Assembly (NCBI GenBank): GCA_963666535.1
Contig: OY762913.1
Span: forward strand, 930,001-994,000
Length of the DNA: 64,000 bases
Direction of reading: 5' to 3'
Source: G963666535 sp963666535
GTDB lineage: Bacteria > Bacillota > Clostridia > Oscillospirales > Oscillospiraceae
The notes beneath the pieces were generated by a model that was given only the letters and a program-made list of their open reading frames with translations, made no database searches and was not told where the DNA came from. The translations under genes were made by a program, and so were the position numbers. Positions 47,834-57,044 of this stretch are shown piece by piece (within the stretch, counting starts at the first letter, position 1; each line of letters opens with the position of its first letter).

Positions 47834-49771
47834 ATGGTAACCTTACTAAATAGCGTAAGTACGTACAACAAAGTATCTGTTTCAATTGCAAAGGTAGATA
47901 CATCGCCCATCATGAAATCGTTAGAAGCAATAGAAAAGTCGATTTCACGTACAATCCCTGCCGAATCAGTAGAAGAACAGACGAAAGAACAGGGGCGTTT
48001 TACAAAAGCCGTAGCACGGAGCAAAGCTTTGCTGAATATGCAGGCTGCTGCCATAAAGAGCTGTTACACTTCATTGCAGAGCGTAAATAGCGCGGCGGCC
48101 GGCTTTGCTTCTGACTTTTTTACCATTGACAATGTAAAAGCAGTTTTAAGTGCAAGCGACAGTCTGACCACCATGGAAAGTAAACTGAATTCAGTAAATG
48201 ACGGTTCGCAGACAACGGAAGACTTGCAGAATAAAATCTATGAAGCAGCACAGCGGTCAAGAGGCAGTTATACCGGCATGGCGGACACGGTGGCGAACCT
48301 GCAGGCCCAGACCGGAGACCTGTTTGGCAGTAATGATGAGGCGATCCAGTTTACAGAGAATATGCAAAAGGGATTTGCAAGTGCAGGAATGGATACCTCT
48401 GGAGTGGAAAGCGCCATGGGAGAGATGCAAACAGCAATGGCGGGCGGAACGCTTGGGAGCGATTACCTTGCCGGCCTGAGCTCCAGCGCCCCCGGCATTT
48501 ACGATGCGCTTAATGCCTATACGCAGGAATATCAAAACAGCAGCGGTAAGACGCTTTCAGAGATGGCGGATGAAGGCATAATTTCATCGGGCGTGATGAA
48601 GAACGCTTTGCTTAGCTATACGGATGAAATAAACAGTCAGTTTGCCAGCACGCCAGCAACATTTTCTCAGGTTTGGACTTCGTTTCAAAACATGGCACTT
48701 CATGCGTTTGCGCCTGTGCTTGAGAAACTTTCGGAGATAGTAAACAGTGATCAGTTCCAAGCCTTTTTAACCGGGGTTGGCACTGCCCTGTCTTTTTTGA
48801 GCGGGATCGTGCTGAATGTGATCGATGCTTTTGGCCTTGTTGTGCAGTTTATTCAGCAGAACAGCGCCCTCATCATCGGCACGATTGCGGTACTTGCCGC
48901 CATTGCGGTAGGGGCGGCCCTTTTGACTGCTGCAGCATGGTTTCTTGCCAATCTGCCCATTATACTTTTAATTAGCCTGGTGATTGCTGCGGTTGCCGGT
49001 TTTCTTGCGGCTGGAGGCACCATCACACAGGTTATTACAGGTGTAGCGCACGTTTTTGCGGGAATATATGCCACTGTCTATAATCTGTTCGTTTCACTCT
49101 ATAATTTCTTTGCCTCTTTTGCTGAGTTTTTTGCTAACGTATTCAATGATCCGGTCACGGCGGCTAAAAATATATTTTTTGATTTTCTCAGCGAAGTTGT
49201 TGACGCCATTGGGAAGGTTGCCTCAGCACTTGACGCGATTTTTGGAACAAATTTTCAAAGTACTGTGGATGGCATGAAAACAAAACTTTTAGAGCTTAGG
49301 GCCGACTACGTCGAGGACAATAAAATTCAAATAGAACGTATGGAAGAAATTGATGGCAGTGAGCTTGGCGATTCATGGGCGGCTAGTGCATTAGATATTA
49401 TGGATGGTTTAAGTAATGGCGCAGGCGACCTGTTAGGGGGAGCTTTGCAAGCAGGAGATACCACTGATTTCGAAAGTCTGCTCGGCGGTGATGGCAATAC
49501 GGCGGCCATTGCGGACAGCGTGTCGAACATTGAGGGCAACACCAGCGATATCGCAGACAGCGTGGAGCTCTCCAGTGAAGACCTGGAAACCCTGCGGGAG
49601 CTGGCCGAGATGGAAAGTATCCAGAACTTTGTGTCGCTGACGCCCACGGTGCAGGTGACCACCGGAGACCTGAACAGCACGGTTGACGTTAACGATATCG
49701 TGACGAAAATACAAAATGCGCTGACCGTTGAGATTGCGGCGTCCAGCTCACAGATTTTGGGGGTGGCGTAA
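47834..49771 (+). CDS. Tail tape measure protein 2 (XkdO-like)
   Basis: A 645-aa protein starting MVTLLNSVSTYNKVSVSIAK behind GGGGAG. Its N-terminal half has the tape measure domain ('TMESKLNSVNDGSQTTEDLQNKIYEAAQRSRGSYTGMADTVANLQAQTG'), followed by membrane-like segments (residues about 330-400) and a charged end. Its length predicts a contractile tail of about 95-100 nm. It is unrelated in sequence to tape measure 1. Confidence 0.92.
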   Translation: MVTLLNSVSTYNKVSVSIAKVDTSPIMKSLEAIEKSISRTIPAESVEEQTKEQGRFTKAVARSKALLNMQAAAIKSCYTSLQSVNSAAAGFASDFFTIDNVKAVLSASDSLTTMESKLNSVNDGSQTTEDLQNKIYEAAQRSRGSYTGMADTVANLQAQTGDLFGSNDEAIQFTENMQKGFASAGMDTSGVESAMGEMQTAMAGGTLGSDYLAGLSSSAPGIYDALNAYTQEYQNSSGKTLSEMADEGIISSGVMKNALLSYTDEINSQFASTPATFSQVWTSFQNMALHAFAPVLEKLSEIVNSDQFQAFLTGVGTALSFLSGIVLNVIDAFGLVVQFIQQNSALIIGTIAVLAAIAVGAALLTAAAWFLANLPIILLISLVIAAVAGFLAAGGTITQVITGVAHVFAGIYATVYNLFVSLYNFFASFAEFFANVFNDPVTAAKNIFFDFLSEVVDAIGKVASALDAIFGTNFQSTVDGMKTKLLELRADYVEDNKIQIERMEEIDGSELGDSWAASALDIMDGLSNGAGDLLGGALQAGDTTDFESLLGGDGNTAAIADSVSNIEGNTSDIADSVELSSEDLETLRELAEMESIQNFVSLTPTVQVTTGDLNSTVDVNDIVTKIQNALTVEIAASSSQILGVA

Positions 49772-50410
49772 GTGGGGGATTACCATATTTATCTGAGCTT
49801 TAACAACTTGCAGGAAGTGATTGAGCTGCCCGTGCTGCCTGAAAAGATCACCTTTCAGCAAAGCGGGGGCAATCAGACATACGATATTCTGAACACCGGG
49901 CAGATCAATGTGATTAAGGGGTTGGGACTTCCCGAGCTTGACCTGGAAGGGTATTTCCCCACGGACGACATCCATGTGACGGCGGGCACGGTTTATACGC
50001 CGATGTACTATGTGGAAAAGCTGCAGAAGTGGGCCGCTACCCTGCGGCCCATTCGGCTGACCATGACGGGTACCATAGAACTGAGCTGGGCGGTGTCCAT
50101 CGAGGACTTTGAATACACCGAAGAGGGGGGTGCCGTCGGAGAGATACAATATAAGCTCAGTCTGAAAAAATATCTGTTCTACGGCCCCGCAGCGGTGACG
50201 ATTATCGGTGACACGGCAACGACGGCAAGCACGCGCGCGTCCGACAAGGTCACGCCAACAACCATTACTGTCCGACAAAATGAGGATACCTTTTGGCTGC
50301 TGGCAAAGAAATATCTCGGGGATGGAAGCAAGGCTTCCCGGCTTGCAGCACTGAACGGCCTGACCGTGGGGACAGTTTTGTTCGTCGGGCAAGTCGTACG
50401 GCTGAGTTAG
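49772..50410 (+). CDS. LysM-domain tail protein (XkdP-like)
   Basis: A 212-aa baseplate protein starting at a GTG right after the tape measure stop. The N-terminal part resembles XkdP ('IYLSFNNLQEVIELPVLPEKITFQQSGGNQTYDIL'), and a LysM domain near the end ('ITVRQNEDTFWLLAKKYLGDGSKASRLAALNGL') binds peptidoglycan. It probably lies at the tube tip or spike-cap position. Confidence 0.88.
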   Translation: MGDYHIYLSFNNLQEVIELPVLPEKITFQQSGGNQTYDILNTGQINVIKGLGLPELDLEGYFPTDDIHVTAGTVYTPMYYVEKLQKWAATLRPIRLTMTGTIELSWAVSIEDFEYTEEGGAVGEIQYKLSLKKYLFYGPAAVTIIGDTATTASTRASDKVTPTTITVRQNEDTFWLLAKKYLGDGSKASRLAALNGLTVGTVLFVGQVVRLS

Positions 50411-50420
50411 GAGGGGGAGC

Positions 50421-51431
50421 ATGGGTGCTTCTAATTTAAGACCCATTGAGTACCAGATCCTCGTTGATAATAAAAAGGGCGGCGTGTTTGAACTGCCGGT
50501 CACCTCTGCAACGTGGAAGACACAGCGGACGGACCGGGCAGGCAGTCTGGAGTTTGAATTCGTGGGCGGGGACAAGTTTTCTGACAAAACGTTCGAATTG
50601 AATGCCGGGGATATTATCCGGCTGGAGGTAAGCGGCCAGATCCTGTTTTACGGATATGTATTTACCGTGGAAAACAGCGGCGGCGAAACCTTTTCGGGGA
50701 CAGCATATGACCAGGTGCGGTATCTCATGTACAGTGACACCTATGTGTTCACCGGTAAGACGGCAACCGAAATTATCAAGCAGATTGCCGGGGATTTCGG
50801 CATTACACTGGGGACGATAGCCGACACAGGCTACGTGATTCCCAAGCTTGCCCAGGACAACAAGAAACTGCTGGACATGATCAGCGAAGCGCTGGCAGAG
50901 ACCAATTATAACACCGGCCGATACTATGTTTTGTACGACAAGTGCGGAGCAATGACGCTGACCGATATTGCGGATATGAGGCTGAACATTGCGCTGGGTA
51001 ATGACAGCATGCTAACCGATTACAATTATAAGGAAAGCATTGACAGCAACACCTATAACGTGATCAAGCTGCAGATCGGCGACAGCGACAGCGGAAGCAC
51101 CAGATTTTATATCTATCCCAACGAGGAAGACGGGGGAAGTACGGAAAACATCGCAAAATGGGGGATCCTGCAATACTTTGCATCGGTGGACAGCGGATAT
51201 AACGACGCCATGATCAAAGCGCGCGCGAAAAGCTTGTTTGATCTGAACAATCGGCTGGAAAAGACATTTAAGCTGGATGCCCGCGGGGACGTGACTTGCC
51301 GGGCGGGAAAGACGGTTTATGTAGGAATATCGTCCCTCGGTGTCGCACAATATTATGTGATTGAAAGTGCCGACCATTCCTTCGACGGGAATGATTATTC
51401 CATGAGCTTAACGCTAAAGGTGGTGGATTGA
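50421..51431 (+). CDS. Baseplate hub protein (XkdQ/late control D-like)
   Basis: A 336-aa protein of the XkdQ family (MGASNLRPIEYQILVDNKKGG), with the hub domain 'IRLEVSGQILFYGYVFTVE' and 'KLLDMISEALAETNYNTGRYYVLYDKCGAMTLTDI'. It forms the ring between the tube and the spike in contractile tails. It overlaps the next gene by 4 bp. Confidence 0.88.
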   Translation: MGASNLRPIEYQILVDNKKGGVFELPVTSATWKTQRTDRAGSLEFEFVGGDKFSDKTFELNAGDIIRLEVSGQILFYGYVFTVENSGGETFSGTAYDQVRYLMYSDTYVFTGKTATEIIKQIAGDFGITLGTIADTGYVIPKLAQDNKKLLDMISEALAETNYNTGRYYVLYDKCGAMTLTDIADMRLNIALGNDSMLTDYNYKESIDSNTYNVIKLQIGDSDSGSTRFYIYPNEEDGGSTENIAKWGILQYFASVDSGYNDAMIKARAKSLFDLNNRLEKTFKLDARGDVTCRAGKTVYVGISSLGVAQYYVIESADHSFDGNDYSMSLTLKVVD

Positions 51432-51748
51432 TGGAACTTTACAGGCAGATGAAGCAGATTTCGGAAGAAGTAGCAAAGACACATGAAAAAAAGCTGTATT
51501 ACGGCACGGTGCTTTCTGCAGATCCGCTGAGCGTGAAGGTGAATCAGAGATTTACGTTAACCGCTGCGTTCCTCGCCACTGCGGAAAGCCTCACGGAGCT
51601 TACCTATGAAAAAGCCGGCGTTGACTGGGAGTTAAAAGCAGTCACCTATGAAACGATTGTCATCAGACCCGGCCTGGCGGCTGGAGATAAGGTCGTGCTA
51701 ATCAGCATGGGAAACAGCGATTATCTGATTTTGGACAGGGTGGTGTGA
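51428..51748 (+). CDS. DUF2577 tail protein (XkdR-like)
   Basis: A 106-aa protein with the DUF2577 pattern ('MKQISEEVAKTHEKKLYYGTVLSADPLSVKVNQRFTL' and '...GDKVVLISMGNSDYLILDRV'), an OB-fold spike-like protein at the centre of PBSX-type baseplates. Overlaps the hub gene by 4 bp. Confidence 0.9.
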   Translation: MMELYRQMKQISEEVAKTHEKKLYYGTVLSADPLSVKVNQRFTLTAAFLATAESLTELTYEKAGVDWELKAVTYETIVIRPGLAAGDKVVLISMGNSDYLILDRVV

Positions 51749-51749
51749 T

Positions 51750-52142
51750 ATGCAGCTGACACCTGTAACCACAGCAGCGACGGCCGTTAGGCAGCCGTCA
51801 AAGACGTGGAAGATTGATTTTGAAAAAAAGAAAATAACGGGAACCATTGACGGGCTGGACGCGTTGCGGCAGGCCGTGTTTTTATGCCTGAATGCCCAGC
51901 GGTACGAGCATGTAATCTACAGCTGGAATTATGGTGTAGAGACCAAAAATCTCGCTGGGGGAAACTACGATCTTGTTCGCCGCCAGCTGCAGTCGGCCAT
52001 TGAGGACGCGCTGAGTGTGGATAGCAGGATCAGCGGAATCAGTGACTTTCATGCGACTCAAAGCGGGGACAGCATGACGGCGATGTTTACGGTCACGAGC
52101 AATGACGGCACGGTGATTATGGAGGTGAACACGAATGTATGA
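51750..52142 (+). CDS. DUF2634 baseplate wedge protein (XkdS-like)
   Basis: A 130-aa protein related to T4 gp25. The conserved segment is 'KTWKIDFEKKKITGTIDGLDALRQAVFLCLNAQRYEHVIYSWNYGVE'. It anchors baseplate wedges to the hub and is required for sheath attachment. It overlaps the J gene by 8 bp. Confidence 0.92.
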   Translation: MQLTPVTTAATAVRQPSKTWKIDFEKKKITGTIDGLDALRQAVFLCLNAQRYEHVIYSWNYGVETKNLAGGNYDLVRRQLQSAIEDALSVDSRISGISDFHATQSGDSMTAMFTVTSNDGTVIMEVNTNV

Positions 52143-53211
52143 AACGATGACATTTGATGCGATTTTGGCGGATATGCTGGCAGCGGTGGATGACGGCTGG
52201 GACAAGCGGGAGGGTTCGGTCATCTATAACGCCCTCGCCCCCGCCGCCGCGCAGCTGGCGCAGGTTTACATCGCCTTGGACGCGACAGCAGACCGGGGCT
52301 TTGTGGACACGGCAGCGGGCGATGATCTTGACAAAAAGGCAGCAGAGCGCGGGTTTACCCGAACAGCGGCGACCTGTGCGGTACGTAAGGGCACATTTTT
52401 GAATGCCGCAGGCGTGGTGATGGACGTGAGCCTGGGAAAGCGTTTTTCCGGCGGGGGGCTGGTGTTCTCCGCCACAGAACGAATGGAAACCGGTGCGTTT
52501 AAGCTCACCTGCGAAACGGTGGGGGAAGACGGGAACACCTATTTCGGAACCCTGCTACCCATGGAATATAGTTCCGGATTGGGAAGAGCCACCCTGGCTG
52601 ATGTGCTGATCGCCGGGGAAGATGAGGAGACGGACGCGGCCCTCCGGGCGCGGTATTATGCCAACATTTCCTCCCAGTCCTTCGGCGGTAACCTTGCCGA
52701 CTACAAGGAAAAGGTCAATGCCATTACCGGCGTGGGCGGCGTAAAAGTCACCCCGGCCTGGAATGGCGGGGGAACGGTGAAGCTGACGATTCTTTCGTCG
52801 GGATACGGCGTGCCGTCTGCCGAACTGATTGCCTTGGTGCAGACTGCGGTAGACCCCACGGTGAACGCGGGCCTCGGCTATGGCTTTGCCCCCATCGGGC
52901 ATGTGGTGACGGTGGCGGGGGTCGAGAGCACCACGGTGAATATCGCGGCGGAGCTTACCCTTGCTTCTGGGTATACCTGGACAGACGTATCTGGCTATCT
53001 TAAGACAGCCATTACAGAGTATTTTGCCGAGCTTGCCAAGGGATGGGAAGACAGCGCGCAACTTTATGTCCGCATCAGCCGCATTGAGTCGGCGGTGCTG
53101 ACGGTAACCGGGATTGAGGACATCCAGAATACGACCCTGAACGGCACGGCGGCTAACCTTGTGCTTGGCGCGGGGTACATTCCTGTGTTGGGGACGGTGA
53201 CGGCGGTATGA
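52135..53211 (+). CDS. Baseplate J/gp47-like protein (XkdT-like)
   Basis: A 358-aa baseplate wedge protein (MYETMTFDAILADMLAAVDD) with the family sequence 'KREGSVIYNALAPAAAQLAQVY...DRGFVDTAAGDDLDKKAAERG'. It forms the arms of the hexagonal baseplate in contractile tails. Overlaps both neighbours. Confidence 0.94.
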   Translation: MYETMTFDAILADMLAAVDDGWDKREGSVIYNALAPAAAQLAQVYIALDATADRGFVDTAAGDDLDKKAAERGFTRTAATCAVRKGTFLNAAGVVMDVSLGKRFSGGGLVFSATERMETGAFKLTCETVGEDGNTYFGTLLPMEYSSGLGRATLADVLIAGEDEETDAALRARYYANISSQSFGGNLADYKEKVNAITGVGGVKVTPAWNGGGTVKLTILSSGYGVPSAELIALVQTAVDPTVNAGLGYGFAPIGHVVTVAGVESTTVNIAAELTLASGYTWTDVSGYLKTAITEYFAELAKGWEDSAQLYVRISRIESAVLTVTGIEDIQNTTLNGTAANLVLGAGYIPVLGTVTAV

Positions 53212-53744
53212 ATATTATTCAATACCTGCCGCCCGTTTTGCAGGGGGTCGGCGACTTTATTCAGATTGCAGACGCAGAGCAGGCACAGTTTAACAGCGTC
53301 AACACCGCGATGGGTGGCGTTGCCGACGACCTGTTTTTGGCAACGCTGACGGAGCATGGAGCCGCCCGCTGGGAGGCACTTTTGGGCATCGCGCCCAAGG
53401 GCACCGACACACTGGGGGTCAGACGCTTCCGAATCCTCACCAAGCTCAATGAGCAGACGCCGTATACCATCGCAACCCTGAAGGAAAAACTGGCTACCCT
53501 CTGTGGGGCGGACGGCTACAGCGTAACTCTTGTCCCCGCCGACTATGCCCTAACGGTGAGAGTCGCGCTAACGGCAAAGGGGTATTACAATGAGGTGGAG
53601 GCCCTGCTTGATCGAATGGCGCCGGCCAATCTGATTGTGGATCTATCCCTTCTCTACAACCAGTATTCTCTCCTTACCGCCTTTCCCCATACCCGGCTGG
53701 CGGCATTCACACACAACGAATTGAGAAATGAGGCGATTTCCTGA
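53208..53744 (+). CDS. DUF2313 tail protein (XkdU/YmfQ-like)
   Basis: A 178-aa protein (MNIIQYLPPVLQGVGDFIQI) of the YmfQ/XkdU family, related to phage Mu gp48 / P2 gpI. It connects the baseplate wedge to the fibres. It overlaps gpJ by 4 bp and its stop overlaps the next gene by one base. Confidence 0.9.
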   Translation: MNIIQYLPPVLQGVGDFIQIADAEQAQFNSVNTAMGGVADDLFLATLTEHGAARWEALLGIAPKGTDTLGVRRFRILTKLNEQTPYTIATLKEKLATLCGADGYSVTLVPADYALTVRVALTAKGYYNEVEALLDRMAPANLIVDLSLLYNQYSLLTAFPHTRLAAFTHNELRNEAIS

Positions 53745-54136
53745 TGGCAACCAATACGACAAATTACAGGCTTACAAAGCCTGATGAAAGTGATTTCTAT
53801 AATATAACTGATTTTAATGGTAACGCGGATATTATTGACGAGTTAATCCATGATCTGAGCGAAGGCAAGTCGGATAAGTCTCATTCTGCAAGCGTGACCC
53901 TTTTAGCCGCTTCATGGTCTTCGGGTCAGTACACACTGACCAATGCGGGTATCACGGCAACCAATGTGGTAGAGTTGTACCCTGCTGTTGGTATCACAGC
54001 AGAACAGCTTGCGGCAATGCAAGGTGCAAATATTATAGGTGGTACTCAAGCGGCGGGTTCCATAACCCTAGTTGCTATGGGTGATGTGCCCACAATTAAT
54101 ATCCCCGTTACTCTTGTGCTTAGAGGTGATTTGTAA
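53744..54136 (+). CDS. Fibre-associated tail protein (130 aa)
   Basis: A 130-aa protein starting MATNTTNYRLTKPDESDFYN, a usual N-terminal baseplate-binding motif of fibres in Gram-positive contractile tails ('TKPDESDFYNITDFNGNADIID'). A short beta-rich domain follows. It may be the adaptor carrying the separate fibres encoded next. Overlaps the following gene by one base. Confidence 0.75.
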   Translation: MATNTTNYRLTKPDESDFYNITDFNGNADIIDELIHDLSEGKSDKSHSASVTLLAASWSSGQYTLTNAGITATNVVELYPAVGITAEQLAAMQGANIIGGTQAAGSITLVAMGDVPTINIPVTLVLRGDL

Positions 54137-54226
54137 TGCCACTAGATTGGAAAAGCGGCGGTGGGGGAGACAAGATAAATGGCATTATTGAGAACTACAA
54201 AGTAGTAAGCGGTAATGTATCCGCAG

Positions 54227-55738
54227 AGACCCCGAAAAATTTTGTGTAAAAGTGAATGAGAGACATCCTTTTGGTCAAGAATTGGAGCAATAACAATTCA
54301 ACACTGAAAGGATGTTTTTTATGAAGGAAGCACCGGCAGAACTGATGCGAGAATACGTGAACAGCCAAAAGTTTAGCAGCACCATGGAGATTATGGGGGC
54401 CATGAAGGAAATGTTTCGTGACGTACTTCAGCAGGTCATGGAAAGCGAGCTGGACTCGGAGCTGGGCTACGAAAAAAGCGAAAGAGCGTCGCAAACCGCT
54501 GTCGAACCGGAAGCTAAGAATTACCGAAATGGGTATTCGCAAAAGACAGTCAAGACGCAATTGGGCGAGGTGGAGATCAAGGTGCCCCGGGATCGCAACG
54601 GAAAATATGAGCCTCAAATCATCGAAAGATACAGCCGAAACGCCGACGGCATGGAGGAAAAGATTCTTTCCCTGTATGCCTGTGGCATGAGTCAGCGGGA
54701 TATAGCGGAGCAGATTAAGAGCCTTTATGATGTGGAAATCTCCCCAGAGCTAGTGAGTAAGATCAGCGAGAAAATCATGCCGGAGGTTTCGGCATGGCAG
54801 AACAGACCGTTGGAACCCGTCTATCCATTTGTATTTTTGGACGCTATTCATTACAAGGTCAAGGAAAATCACCAGTATGTCACCAAGGCTTCCTATGTGG
54901 TACTTGGCATCACCATGGATGGCAGAAAGGACATTCTTGGCGTTTGGATCGGGGAACATGAGAGCAGCAAGTTTTGGCTTTCTGTGTTGAATGACCTCAA
55001 AAGCAGGGGTGTTTTGGATGTTTATCTGTTCTGTGTGGACGGGCTGAAGGGCTTCTGCGAGGCCATCAATGCCGTTTACCCCCAAGCGCAAATCCAACGC
55101 TGCATCATCCATCAGATCCGCAGCTCCACCCGCTATGTGAGCTACAAGGATATCAAGGCGCTCATGGCTGATTTGAAACTGGTCTATAAAGCCGTCACGG
55201 AAGACGAAGCGTTGGAGCATTTGATGGCATTCCGTGAAAAGTGGGGTAAACAGTATCCCTCCTGCGTCAAGAGCTGGGAAGAAAACTGGGACATTCTGAG
55301 CACCTTTTTCGCATACCCCGCCGAAATCCGGCGCATCATATACACGACAAACATCATTGAGGGTCTTAACCGCCAGTTTCGGCAAATCACCAAAAATAAA
55401 CCCAGCTTTACCAGCGATGACTCCCTGCGCAAGATGCTGTATCTGGCATCTAAAAAAATTGTCGAACACTGGACGTCCAGATGTCGAAACTGGGATATGG
55501 TATTAAGCCAGCTCAACCTGATGTTTTCTGAGCGAGCCGCAGTCTGATTTTACCTTGAAATAGAGTTCCCCTGGGCGGACGCGGCATTCACGCAAAGCGC
55601 GCATACCGTGTCCGCTCCCGGGGAAACGGGCAGTGAAGGCAAAATCCACAGTCTTGATTTGCAAGAGCAAACCCACAGATACAAGCTAAAATTCTTGATC
55701 AAGGGATTTTACAATTACACAAAATTTTCCGACGTGCC
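54227..55738 (+). mobile_element. IS256-family insertion sequence in the fibre gene
   Basis: A 1512-bp element flanked by direct repeats TATCCGCAG (54218-54226 and 55739-55747), the 8-9-bp duplication expected for this family. The ends share the inverted-repeat core CG(A/G)AAAATTTTGTGTAA. It carries an intact transposase. Confidence 0.92.
54321..55547 (+). CDS. IS256 family transposase
   Basis: A 408-aa mutator-type transposase with 'YPFVFLDAIHYKV' (first catalytic Asp), 'VDGLKGFCEAINAVYPQAQIQRCIIHQIRSS' (second Asp and the CxxH) and 'TTNIIEGLNRQFRQITKNK' (catalytic Glu). The ATG at 54321 follows AAAGG. All catalytic residues are present, so precise or imprecise movement is possible. Confidence 0.95.
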   Translation: MKEAPAELMREYVNSQKFSSTMEIMGAMKEMFRDVLQQVMESELDSELGYEKSERASQTAVEPEAKNYRNGYSQKTVKTQLGEVEIKVPRDRNGKYEPQIIERYSRNADGMEEKILSLYACGMSQRDIAEQIKSLYDVEISPELVSKISEKIMPEVSAWQNRPLEPVYPFVFLDAIHYKVKENHQYVTKASYVVLGITMDGRKDILGVWIGEHESSKFWLSVLNDLKSRGVLDVYLFCVDGLKGFCEAINAVYPQAQIQRCIIHQIRSSTRYVSYKDIKALMADLKLVYKAVTEDEALEHLMAFREKWGKQYPSCVKSWEENWDILSTFFAYPAEIRRIIYTTNIIEGLNRQFRQITKNKPSFTSDDSLRKMLYLASKKIVEHWTSRCRNWDMVLSQLNLMFSERAAV

Positions 55739-57044
55739 TATCCGCAGGAGATTTTGTGGAGTATGTATCCTCCTTATCTACTTCATCCACTACCTCCCTT
55801 ACTGTAACAGCAAACACGGCAGCTTACGCAAAGGCTATTGTTATTGATGAAACCCGTGCCTTTGTTGTTTGTGCGGATGCCGTTGCTAATGCCAGTGGTG
55901 GTAGTGGGGGACTGATGGGAAGAATAGTAACTTTCTCTGGTGCTTCTATTATTTCAGGGGTTCAGTTGGTACTGGATAGTAGCTATAACTCTGGCAACTA
56001 TTTAGCCCCTGTTTATTTAGGAGATGGCAAGCTGTTCATTGCTCATAATAGGACAGATACTTCCACTTACCTTGTTGGAACACTAGTAACTGTTTCTGAA
56101 ACCACCCTTACACTGAAGGGGACATTTATACTAGGGGATAACACGGTATTAAATGACAATATGGCAGGGGGAATAGATGCTGTTGTAGTTAGCTCAACCA
56201 AAGTGTTGATTACTTTTTGTCAATCGGGAACCAATAACAATTATGAATTGTATGCTTGCTTTTGTGTCATTTCTGAGACAGGAAACGCAGTATTAAGCCA
56301 TTTTGTCACTAAGCTGTGTGGTATGTCTTACTCAGGGTCGGCTCTTAAAACCTTTCTTTTATCTGAAACCAGAGTTTTGATAGTTCACCAGTACGGTTCC
56401 TACCGTCACTTGCACGGTTTGGTGATCTCCCTCTATGGTGGGGGTGTTCAATCAATAGGTACAGAATATCCACTGTGCCTTGCTGAACAAGCTGGAACCC
56501 ATATAGGGGGTCTTCTTCTTGATTCAGGTGACATTCTGATAACTCATGCTTCAGAATATTCAGGAACTTTTCTAATGGGTATGGTTCTTACTGTTTCCGA
56601 CTATGCAGTATCCATTTCTGCAAAGGACACCATGTTAAGCACTATTCAGAAATCCGCCACATACCCTTCTGTCCACAGTGTAGGAAATGGGGTTTATTGT
56701 GTACTACATGGTGGTAATGGTGTCTCCACTTATGCCTACTACTACCACAACATTTATGCCACAATCCTTAGAGTGGGTAGGGGATGTATATACACTCTAG
56801 GAAATACCTTGCTGCATTCAGCAATTGAAACTGCAAAGGTTAACTGCATGGTAACGCTGTCAGGAGGTAATGCAGCATTTCGTTCCAGTTCCAACCGCTC
56901 ACTTATGGCCTACAAGTTAACTTTCACAGAGGGCATTAAAAAGTGTACATCAAAGGACAGCATTTTTGGCATTTCAAAAGCCAATTGTGCTGAAGGAGCA
57001 ACAACAGGTGTTGTAGTTCCTAACATATAAGGAGGTGTATTAAA

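Larger units (their letters stand above)
54136..57030 (+). pseudogene. Tail fibre gene of module 2, split by IS256 element
   Basis: The 5' part (54136-54226) encodes MPLDWKSGGGGDKINGIIEN to '...VSGNVSA'. The 3' part (55748-57030) continues '...GDFVEYVSSLSTSS' to '...GVVVPNI'. Removing the element and one copy of the 9-bp TATCCGCAG gives an uninterrupted frame of 1374 bp (457 aa) whose junction reads 'SAGDFVE', as in the intact paralogue at 57045. So the gene was inactivated by insertion and is otherwise undamaged. The 3' frame could still start at the GTG at 55756. Confidence 0.88.
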
